This document shows positions 51,734 through 58,930 of a DNA stretch of 64,000 nt, one piece after another (within the stretch, counting starts at the first letter, position 1; every line of letters starts with the position of its first letter). Below the pieces are notes generated by a model, which saw only the letters and a program-made list of their open reading frames with translations, was not told the DNA's origin and searched no databases. A program made the translations under genes and the position numbers. Origin of the DNA: Pseudocitrobacter cyperus (GTDB taxonomy: Bacteria > Pseudomonadota > Gammaproteobacteria > Enterobacterales > Enterobacteriaceae); contig NZ_JAYMYY010000001.1 in assembly GCF_039889165.1 (NCBI RefSeq), positions 310,001 through 374,000 on the forward strand. The letters run 5' to 3'.

Positions 51734-53008
51734 ATGGCAAGCAGTAACTTGATTAAACAATTGCAAGAGCGGGGCCTTGTAGCCCAGGTGACGGACGAGG
51801 AAGCGTTAGCAGAGCGACTGGCGCAAGGCCCGATCGCGCTCTATTGCGGCTTTGATCCCACCGCTGACAGCTTGCATTTGGGGCATCTTGTTCCATTGTT
51901 ATGCCTGAAACGCTTCCAGGAAGCTGGCCATAAGCCAGTTGCTCTGGTAGGTGGCGCGACCGGTCTGATTGGCGACCCAAGCTTTAAAGCTGCCGAGCGT
52001 AAACTGAACACTGAAGATACGGTTCAGGAGTGGGTGGATAAAATCCGCAAACAGGTTGCGCCGTTCCTCGATTTCGATTGTGGCGAAAACTCGGCCATTG
52101 CCGCGAATAACTACGACTGGTTCGGCGGCATGAATGTGCTGACGTTCCTGCGTGATATCGGCAAGCACTTCTCCGTTAATCAGATGATCAACAAAGAAGC
52201 GGTTAAGCAGCGTCTGAACCGCGACGATCAGGGTATCTCCTTTACTGAGTTCTCCTATAACCTGCTACAGGGTTATGACTTTGCCTGCCTGAACAAACTG
52301 CACGGCGTTGCGTTGCAGATTGGCGGCTCTGACCAGTGGGGCAACATCACTTCCGGTATCGATCTGACCCGTCGTCTGCATCAGAATCAGGTCTTTGGCC
52401 TGACGGTTCCGCTGATCACCAAAGCTGATGGCACCAAATTTGGTAAAACAGAGGGCGGCGCGGTATGGCTCGATCCGAAGAAAACCAGCCCGTATAAATT
52501 CTACCAGTTCTGGATCAACACCGCGGATGCTGACGTTTACCGCTTCCTGAAATTCTTCACCTTCATGGACATTGCAGAGATCAACGCTCTGGAAGAGGAA
52601 GATAAGAACAGCGGTAAAGCTCCGCGCGCCCAGTACGTTCTGGCCGAGAAGGTCACCCGTCTGGTGCACGGCGAAGAAGGCCTGGTGGCGGCAAAACGCA
52701 TTACCGAAAGCCTGTTCAATGGTACGCTGAGCGCGCTGAGCGAAGCAGACTTCGAACAACTGGCTCAGGATGGCGTACCAATGGTCGAAATGGAGAAGGG
52801 CGCGGATCTGATGCAGGCGCTGGTGGATTCCGAGCTGCAACCCTCTCGTGGTCAGGCGCGTAAAACTATCGCCTCTAATGCGGTCACCATCAACGGTGAG
52901 AAGCAGTCCGATCCTGAATATACCTTCAGCGAAAGCGACCGCCTGTATGGCCGCTATACGCTGCTGCGTCGTGGTAAGAAAAACTACTGCCTGGTTTGCT
53001 GGAAGTAA
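51734..53008 (+). CDS. tyrS: TyrS, tyrosyl-tRNA synthetase
   Basis: TyrS charges tRNA-Tyr. The 424 aa match E. coli. The class I motif HIGH appears as DPTADSLHLGHLVPLL near residue 45, and the KMSKS loop as KFGKTEGGAVW near residue 235. SDQWGNITSGIDL is the tyrosine/adenylate site, and an S4-like RNA-binding domain ends the protein (SRGQARKTIASNAVTINGEK). I chose the ATG at 51734 (MASSNLIKQLQERGL), the E. coli start; GGAGAA precedes it. A terminator follows directly, before the convergent gstA. Confidence 0.98.
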   Translation: MASSNLIKQLQERGLVAQVTDEEALAERLAQGPIALYCGFDPTADSLHLGHLVPLLCLKRFQEAGHKPVALVGGATGLIGDPSFKAAERKLNTEDTVQEWVDKIRKQVAPFLDFDCGENSAIAANNYDWFGGMNVLTFLRDIGKHFSVNQMINKEAVKQRLNRDDQGISFTEFSYNLLQGYDFACLNKLHGVALQIGGSDQWGNITSGIDLTRRLHQNQVFGLTVPLITKADGTKFGKTEGGAVWLDPKKTSPYKFYQFWINTADADVYRFLKFFTFMDIAEINALEEEDKNSGKAPRAQYVLAEKVTRLVHGEEGLVAAKRITESLFNGTLSALSEADFEQLAQDGVPMVEMEKGADLMQALVDSELQPSRGQARKTIASNAVTINGEKQSDPEYTFSESDRLYGRYTLLRRGKKNYCLVCWK

Positions 53009-53025
53009 ATTCAGCTAATCAGGAG

Positions 53026-53052
53026 GGGCGTGGGAAACCACGCCCTTTTTTT
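53026..53052. terminator. Terminator between tyrS and gstA
   Basis: GGGCGTGG (53026-53033) pairs with CCACGCCC (53038-53045), followed by seven T on the plus strand. It ends tyrS. Confidence 0.9.
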
Positions 53053-53057
53053 ATCGC

Positions 53058-53663
53058 TTATTTAAGACCTTCCGCTGCCATTGCAGCCGCCACGGCAGGA
53101 CGTGCCGCAACGCGCGCCATATACGCCGCAATATGTTTATACCCGCTCATTTCCAGCTTCACTGCGAACGCCCAGCGCAGCACGGTAAACAGATAAGCAT
53201 CGGCAATGGTAAACCGTGATCCACCGATCCACTCACACTTTTCAAGTTCGCTGTCGATATATGCCAGTTTCTTGTCCAGCAGCGCCCGTACCGTCGGTTT
53301 GTATTCTTCCGGCGTGTCCGGACGGAACAGGGGGGTAAAGCCTTTGTGCAGTTCGGTGGCGATAAAGTTGAGCCACTCCAGGGTCTTATAGCGGCTGATG
53401 CTGCTTACCGGCGCCAGAAGCTGACGATCGGCTACTTTGTCAGCGATATACTGCATGATTGCCACGCCTTCGGTCAGCACGGTGTTGTCGTCTAACTGAA
53501 GCGTAGGAACCTGCCCTTTGGGGTTGGTTTGCAGAAAATCTTCTCCGGTTTCCGTTACTTTCTTTTGCAGGTCGACGCCGACCAGGGTGAAATCCAGCCC
53601 GCTTTCTCGTAGGGAAATGTGGGAAGCAAGGGAACAGGCGCCGGGCTTATAAAACAGTTTCAT
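53058..53663 (-). CDS. gstA: GstA, glutathione S-transferase
   Basis: GstA is a beta-class glutathione transferase of 201 aa. The thioredoxin-like N-terminal half starts MKLFYKPGACSLASHISLRE, with the class-specific Cys10, and includes NPKGQVPTLQLDDN (the cis-Pro glutathione contact) and TEGVAIMQYIADKVA. The helical C-terminal half includes GSRFTIADAYLFTVLRWA. It detoxifies electrophiles. It converges on tyrS with only 49 bases between, where E. coli has pdxY. Confidence 0.96.
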   Translation of the reverse strand: MKLFYKPGACSLASHISLRESGLDFTLVGVDLQKKVTETGEDFLQTNPKGQVPTLQLDDNTVLTEGVAIMQYIADKVADRQLLAPVSSISRYKTLEWLNFIATELHKGFTPLFRPDTPEEYKPTVRALLDKKLAYIDSELEKCEWIGGSRFTIADAYLFTVLRWAFAVKLEMSGYKHIAAYMARVAARPAVAAAMAAEGLK

Positions 53664-53755
53664 AGCTAACTCCTTCAGGCTGATGTACGCGGATTTTTAT
53701 CGTGTGCCACGTAAGGTGACGGCAGGCATCTGGCTATGTTAGTGCCACCAGGGAC

Positions 53756-53788
53756 AAAAAAAAAGCCGTTAACTCGCGTTAACGGCTT
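53756..53788 (-). terminator. Terminator of dtpA
   Basis: On the minus strand AAGCCGTTAAC and GTTAACGGCTT pair perfectly over a 4-nt loop, followed by nine T. It lies 24 bases after the dtpA stop. Confidence 0.92.
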
Positions 53789-53812
53789 AAATTCAAATGT
53801 TTCCCGATGACA

Positions 53813-55318
53813 TTACGCGGAAGCAGTTTCCTGCGCAGTAACGGTTTTTTCGTCGTCCTGGGTCATACGGTTCAGTTTAGATGCGGTAAGCAGCATCAGC
53901 ACAGCGATAACACCGGTGACGATACCAATCTGCATAAACACTTTACCGTACACGTCCAGTGAGAGCAGCGGGTCAGTTACGTTTTCCGGTACAGCCATCA
54001 GGTTAGCAATACGGCCAGCGATAATTGCGGCACCCGCCGTGGTCAGGAACCAGCTACCCATGATGAAGCCCATCAAACGCTGTGGAACCAGTTGAGCGAC
54101 CATCGCCAGACCCAGGCCGGAAATCATCAGCTCACCGATACTCTGCAGCGCATAGCTCAGGATCAGCCAGTTAACGGAAACGATACCGGCATCAGTAGCG
54201 AATTTTGCACCTAACGGCAGCACCAGGAATGCGCCAGAACAGAGCACCATACCGATGGCGAATTTGTGCGGCATCGGCAGACGGTCGCCCATCTTGTTGT
54301 AGATAGCGGCCAGAATCGGGCTACCAATGATGATCCAGAACGGGTTCAGCGCCTGATACTGCTCTGGCTCGAACGCGATACCCAGAATAGAGTGCTCAAC
54401 GTTACGAATCGCAAAGAAGTTCAGGGACGTCGGCATCTGGCTGTACAGAACAAAGAAGACAATCGCTTCCAGCATCAGAATGAACGCGACAATCATTTTA
54501 CGACGCGCAGCACCCTGCATGGAGAAGGCTTCTTTACCGAAAATTACCACGATACCCAGTGCGACAACGCCGAGAACCATACGAGCGATGTCCTGATTGT
54601 GCAGCAGCCAGGTTGCGATAGTCACCAGTACGACAACGCCCACGATGGTCAGCAGCAGGTTGCGGTAGTTGATCGGCTCAAAGTCAGGTTTGGAACCGTA
54701 CTGTTTCACCCAGCGCTGGCAGAAAGCGAAGTTAACGACGGTAATCAGCATACCGACAACGCTCAGCGCGAATGCGACGCTCCAGCCGAATTTCGCAGCC
54801 AGCCACGGAGTTGCCAGCATAGAGAAGAAGGAACCGATGTTGACGGACATATAGTACATGGTGAATGCACCGTCCAGACGCGGATCATCTTTGTCGTAGC
54901 AGGTAGAAAGCAGGGAAGACGGGTTCGCTTTGAACAGGCCGTTACCGACCGCGATGGTCGCCATACCCATATACACGATAGCCGCGTCATGACCTGACCA
55001 TGCAACCAGCGCATAACCGATCGCCAGCACGATTGCGCCCAGCATAATAACGCGTTTAGTCCCGAGAACTTTGTCGCCCAGCCAGCCGCCGATAGCGACT
55101 AAACCGTAAACAAGGGCACTGAACGAGGAGAATAACGTAATCGAGTCAGCTTCGGACATACCCAGTTGTTTAACCAGGTAGACAGCCATAATACCTTGCA
55201 GGCCGTAGTAACCAAAACGCTCCCAAAGTTCGATCGAAAAGATCAAATAGAACGCTTTTGGTTGTTTAAAAGCGTTCAAACTTACGCTTTCAGTTGGTTT
55301 ATTGTTTGCAGTAGACAC
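53813..55318 (-). CDS. dtpA: DtpA, proton-dependent di/tripeptide permease
   Basis: DtpA (TppB/YdgR) imports di- and tripeptides with protons across the inner membrane. The protein (501 aa) has about 14 helices. POT family signatures are clear: IELWERFGYYGLQGIMAVYL near residue 30 (the ExxERFxYY motif) and GNGLFKANPSSLLSTCY with GAFTMYYMSVNIGSFFS near residue 160. I chose the GTG at 55318 (then STANNKPTESVSLN), where GAGG is seven bases upstream and E. coli begins; the open frame extends 37 codons further but is not conserved. Confidence 0.96.
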   Translation of the reverse strand: MSTANNKPTESVSLNAFKQPKAFYLIFSIELWERFGYYGLQGIMAVYLVKQLGMSEADSITLFSSFSALVYGLVAIGGWLGDKVLGTKRVIMLGAIVLAIGYALVAWSGHDAAIVYMGMATIAVGNGLFKANPSSLLSTCYDKDDPRLDGAFTMYYMSVNIGSFFSMLATPWLAAKFGWSVAFALSVVGMLITVVNFAFCQRWVKQYGSKPDFEPINYRNLLLTIVGVVVLVTIATWLLHNQDIARMVLGVVALGIVVIFGKEAFSMQGAARRKMIVAFILMLEAIVFFVLYSQMPTSLNFFAIRNVEHSILGIAFEPEQYQALNPFWIIIGSPILAAIYNKMGDRLPMPHKFAIGMVLCSGAFLVLPLGAKFATDAGIVSVNWLILSYALQSIGELMISGLGLAMVAQLVPQRLMGFIMGSWFLTTAGAAIIAGRIANLMAVPENVTDPLLSLDVYGKVFMQIGIVTGVIAVLMLLTASKLNRMTQDDEKTVTAQETASA

Positions 55319-55913
55319 ATATACCTCTTTTTTTACATCCCATCTTAACGGGGCGTTACTGGACGGAGATTCGTAGCGATATCCGCCTTTATAGTTATTC
55401 TGGAGGGGGAAACGGGGAGTAATGTTCACTATCCGGTGCTTTCACACAAGGCCTTTGTCATACTCTGTTACAAATACGTAAGTTACTACAAATGACCAGA
55501 TATCTAAATGTTATTCAGATTTAAATTTTATGCGCGGCCGATAGTTAGCGTTTTCCTCTGTTAAAGTGCGTGATTATGGGGGCAGCAACGATATGTTCTA
55601 CTGATTAGCTTCTGAGGCAGTGATATAGCCTGGATTCTGAAAAATAACTGGTTGATCGTCTTGTATCATTCTGATGAAACATTGAATTACCAGGCGTAAT
55701 CGACGGGAAAGATAACATCGAGATAACATACTGTTGCTGAGTTGATCAAAACGTCCGCAATATAGAAATTTCAGGTGGCAAAAAAAGAATTAACCGGAAA
55801 AAATGTTTAATCAGTGGAGTTTCTACCAATAATTTCTGAAAAACTAAGGATTAAGATCGAAACGGCAGAAAAAAAGTGCGGCGTGGGTTAAGCGGCCGCA
55901 CCATCAGGGGAGA
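55319..55913. other. Long AT-rich gap between dtpA and nth
   Basis: This 595-bp gap should hold the dtpA promoter and ends with the nth terminator (55869-55901). I see no open frame with a credible ribosome site and no tRNA. Its length and base composition leave room for an unrecognised small RNA or an extended regulatory region, but nothing in it supports a specific call. Confidence 0.5.
55869..55901 (-). terminator. Terminator of the rsx-nth operon
   Basis: On the minus strand GTGCGGC (55895-55901) pairs with GCCGCAC (55876-55882), followed by seven T. It lies 13 bases after the nth stop. Confidence 0.9.
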
Positions 55914-56549
55914 CTAAATATCGACTTTTTCTTTAAATTCGCAGAGATCTTCGATGATGCAGGAGCCGCAGCGTGGTTTGCGGGCAATACAGGTGTAGCG
56001 CCCGTGCAGAATTAACCAGTGGTGACAATCGACCTTAAATTCAGCCGGAACCACCTTCAGCAGTTTCTCTTCGACCTGCTCAACGTTTTTCCCTGGCGCA
56101 AACTGGGTGCGGTTACAGACGCGAAAAATATGCGTATCGACGGCGATAGTCGGCCAGCCAAAAGCGGTATTGAGTACCACGTTCGCCGTCTTACGACCTA
56201 CGCCCGGCAGGGCTTCAAGCGCTGCGCGATCTTCCGGTACTTCTCCGCCGTGCAACTCCAGCAACATCCGGCAGGTCTTAATGACATTCTCGGCCTTGCT
56301 GTTAAATAACCCAATCGTTTTGATGTAGGATTTCACGCCTTCGACGCCCAGCTCAAGCATCGCCTGTGGTGTATTGGCGACCGGATAGAGTTTGGCCGTT
56401 GCTTTATTCACGCTCACATCGGTGGCCTGCGCAGAAAGCAGCACGGCAATCAGCAGCTCGAAAGGAGAGCTGAAATTGAGCTCGGTCGTTGGGTGCGGAT
56501 TGTTGTCCCGCAGGCGGCTTAGGATCTCCAGCCTTTTTGTCTTATTCAT
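55914..56549 (-). CDS. nth: Nth, endonuclease III
   Basis: Nth is a DNA glycosylase/AP lyase that removes oxidised pyrimidines. The 211 aa equal E. coli. The helix-hairpin-helix is at ALEALPGVGRKTANVVLNTA with the catalytic Lys120, and the catalytic Asp is in PTIAVDTHIFRVCNR (about 138). The [4Fe-4S] ligands are Cys187, Cys194, Cys197 and Cys203 in CIARKPRCGSCIIEDLC. The ATG overlaps the rsxE stop by one base; nth is the last gene of the rsx operon, as in E. coli. Confidence 0.98.
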   Translation of the reverse strand: MNKTKRLEILSRLRDNNPHPTTELNFSSPFELLIAVLLSAQATDVSVNKATAKLYPVANTPQAMLELGVEGVKSYIKTIGLFNSKAENVIKTCRMLLELHGGEVPEDRAALEALPGVGRKTANVVLNTAFGWPTIAVDTHIFRVCNRTQFAPGKNVEQVEEKLLKVVPAEFKVDCHHWLILHGRYTCIARKPRCGSCIIEDLCEFKEKVDI

Positions 56550-57244
56550 TATGCCTTCTCAGCAGTCTCAACGCCGACATCCGTTGCCGTTACGGCTTTT
56601 GCCTTGCGTTGTTTAGTCCGTTCATCAATAAGATATTTAATCGCCAGCAGCATGCCAAGGCCAATAAAAGCGCCCGGCGGCAACATTGCCAGCAGGAATG
56701 GCGTGTCCGTATGAAAGACCTCAATGCGCAGCGCTTTCGCCCAGCTTCCCAGCAGACCGTCGGCGCCATCGAACAGGGTACCATTGCCCAAAAGCTCGCG
56801 AATCGAACCCAACACAAACATGGTACAGGTCGCCCCCATACCGATGGCAAAACCATCCAGTGCGGAGAGGGCTGGCCCTTTTTTCGCGGCGAAGGCTTCT
56901 GCGCGACCCACAACGATGCAGTTGGTGACGATAAGCGGGATAAAAATCCCCAGCGACTGGTAGAGACCGAACGCGTAGGCGTTGATTAACATTTGTACCG
57001 CACTCACTACCGAGGCGATGATCATCACATAGATGGGTATGCGGATCTCCGCGGGCGTCCAGCGGCGCAGGCAGGAGATGGCAAAGTTGGTCAGCGTTAG
57101 CACCAGGGTGGTTGCAAGGCCAAGGCCCAGCGCATTGGTTGCGGTGGACGTAACGGCCAGTAAAGGGCACATTCCCAATAACTGAACCAGTGCGGAGTTG
57201 TTCTTCCACAGACCCTGGACAATAACCTCTTTTACTTCGCTCAT
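56549..57244 (-). CDS. rsxE: RsxE, electron-transport complex subunit
   Basis: RsxE (231 aa) is an inner-membrane subunit of the Rsx (Rnf-like) complex, which keeps the SoxR sensor reduced. It shows six hydrophobic helices and resembles RsxA, with which it pairs: NNSALVQLLGMCPLLAVTST at the start and IFIPLIVTNCIVVGRAEAFA in the middle carry the Cys-containing half-motifs that hold a shared iron-sulfur cluster in this family. The C-terminal tail (KQRKAKAVTATDVGVETAEK) is charged. It begins three bases after rsxG. Confidence 0.96.
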   Translation of the reverse strand: MSEVKEVIVQGLWKNNSALVQLLGMCPLLAVTSTATNALGLGLATTLVLTLTNFAISCLRRWTPAEIRIPIYVMIIASVVSAVQMLINAYAFGLYQSLGIFIPLIVTNCIVVGRAEAFAAKKGPALSALDGFAIGMGATCTMFVLGSIRELLGNGTLFDGADGLLGSWAKALRIEVFHTDTPFLLAMLPPGAFIGLGMLLAIKYLIDERTKQRKAKAVTATDVGVETAEKA

Positions 57245-57247
57245 GGT

Positions 57248-57868
57248 TTACTCTCCACAGGCCTGCAGGCTGGTTAGTTGAGTCGGCAGCGTTTCAGCAT
57301 ACAGCCCGGCACGCTTCACCGCGTTAACGACGGCGCGAGGGGTAATGGTTGCGCCGGTGAATTGATCAAATTGCCCGCCATCTTTCTTTACGGCCCACGT
57401 CGAATCACTTTCGCCTTTAATGGTTTTGCCGGCAAAGTGGGTGATCCAGTCGGAAATTCTCAGCTCAATTTTATCGCCAAGACCCGGGGTCTCGTGGTGT
57501 TCAGTTACGCGGCTACCCAGCACGGTACCGCTGAAGTCAGCGCCGACCAGTAGTTGAATGGCGCCGGAGTAACCATCTGGCGCGGTGGCTTCCATCACGG
57601 CGGCGACGGGCTGGTCGTCCTGACGCGCGATATAGATTTTGTGCACGCCTTTGCCAAGCTCAGCTGCGCTTACCAGATAGCAGCTTTGCAGCAGATCGTT
57701 ATTATAGCGGTCCGCAGGAATAACCTGCTGAAACAGCGCATTTTGCTGACTCGCTGCCTGATCGGCGATGGTATTTTTGGTCAGTTGATCGATAGCCGCG
57801 GTCAGACCGGTCGAGCCCGTGGCAAACAGCGCCAGGGTCACTCCATGCTTACGCATCGTTTTTAACAT
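57248..57868 (-). CDS. rsxG: RsxG, FMN-binding electron-transport subunit
   Basis: RsxG (206 aa) has one N-terminal membrane anchor (HGVTLALFATGSTGLTAAID) and a periplasmic FMN domain. The covalent flavin site is the Thr in FDQFTGATITPRAVVNAVKR (motif S/T-GAT). EHHETPGLGDKIELRISDWI is another conserved block. I start at the second of two adjacent ATGs (57868), which is seven bases after GAGG and gives the E. coli length. It lies nine bases after rsxD. Confidence 0.96.
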   Translation of the reverse strand: MLKTMRKHGVTLALFATGSTGLTAAIDQLTKNTIADQAASQQNALFQQVIPADRYNNDLLQSCYLVSAAELGKGVHKIYIARQDDQPVAAVMEATAPDGYSGAIQLLVGADFSGTVLGSRVTEHHETPGLGDKIELRISDWITHFAGKTIKGESDSTWAVKKDGGQFDQFTGATITPRAVVNAVKRAGLYAETLPTQLTSLQACGE

Positions 57869-57877
57869 CATCTATCC

Positions 57878-58930
57878 TCAGCGATGGCCGTAAACGCGCG
57901 GACGCGTGTAGTAATCAATCAGCGGCACGGTAATATTCGCCAGCAGCACTGCAAAGGCGACACCGTCCGGATAACCGCCGAAGCTGCGGATAAGCCACAC
58001 CAGTAGCCCGGCCAGTGCGCCAAAAATCAGACGTCCACGATTTGTCGTAGAGGCGGTGACGGGGTCTGTCAGAATAAAAAATGCGCCGAGCATGGTCGCG
58101 CCCGACAGTAAATGCATCTGTGGTGAGGCGACATCCTGTGGGTTGAATAGCCAGCCCAGCGTGGCGCAGACCATCAGACTTGCCAGAAAACTCAGCGGAA
58201 TATGCCAGCGAATCGCGCCTTTCCACAGTAAAAACAGGCCGCCCGCCAGGTACGCAAGGTTAACCCATTGCCAGCCAATGCCAGCCAGCGCGCCGTGATA
58301 GATGGAGGACTGCATGATAGCGTCCACCGTATGGCCTGCATGGCGTGATGTTTTAAAGGTGTCCAGCGGAGTGGCCTGGCTAATACCATCAACGCCCATT
58401 TTCAGGGCATTCATATCCTGACCCATCGAGGTGTGACCGGTAAAAATCACCTGTAGCGCATCGAGGAAACCGGGGGTTGTCGCCGCGATTTCGTGCGGTG
58501 GCAGCCAGGATGTCATCTGCACCGGGAAGGAGATCAGCAGTACGACGTAACCAATCATCGCCGGGTTGAACGGATTCTGCCCCAAACCGCCATAGAGTTG
58601 CTTGGCGATGATCACTGCAAAGGCCGTTCCCAGCACCACCATCCACCAGGGGGCAAAAGGTGGAATACTGATGGCCAGCAGGACGCCGGTGAGCCATGCG
58701 GAATTATCCGCCAGTGTGGTTGCGATGGGTTGTTTGCGCAGACGCAGCACGAATGACTCTGTCGCCCAGGCGGTAAGCGAAGCCAGCAAAAGCTGGATCA
58801 GGGTTCCCCAGCCAAAAAACCAGCTTTGCACAGCAATACCGGGCAGGGCGGCCAGTATCACCAGCATCATGATGCGCGATGTCTGGCGCTGGTTATGGGT
58901 ATAAGGGGAGCTTGCTATCTTGAAAACCAT
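57878..58930 (-). CDS. rsxD: RsxD, FMN-binding membrane subunit
   Basis: RsxD (350 aa) is an integral subunit of the Rsx complex with about nine helices. The covalent FMN site is Thr187 in DGISQATPLDTFKTS, matching the Thr187 known from E. coli. GGLGQNPFNPAMIGYVVLLI is a further conserved block. The gene begins directly after the rsxC stop, so their translation is probably coupled. Its start has GATAGCAAGC upstream rather than a strong ribosome site. Confidence 0.96.
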   Translation of the reverse strand: MVFKIASSPYTHNQRQTSRIMMLVILAALPGIAVQSWFFGWGTLIQLLLASLTAWATESFVLRLRKQPIATTLADNSAWLTGVLLAISIPPFAPWWMVVLGTAFAVIIAKQLYGGLGQNPFNPAMIGYVVLLISFPVQMTSWLPPHEIAATTPGFLDALQVIFTGHTSMGQDMNALKMGVDGISQATPLDTFKTSRHAGHTVDAIMQSSIYHGALAGIGWQWVNLAYLAGGLFLLWKGAIRWHIPLSFLASLMVCATLGWLFNPQDVASPQMHLLSGATMLGAFFILTDPVTASTTNRGRLIFGALAGLLVWLIRSFGGYPDGVAFAVLLANITVPLIDYYTRPRVYGHR

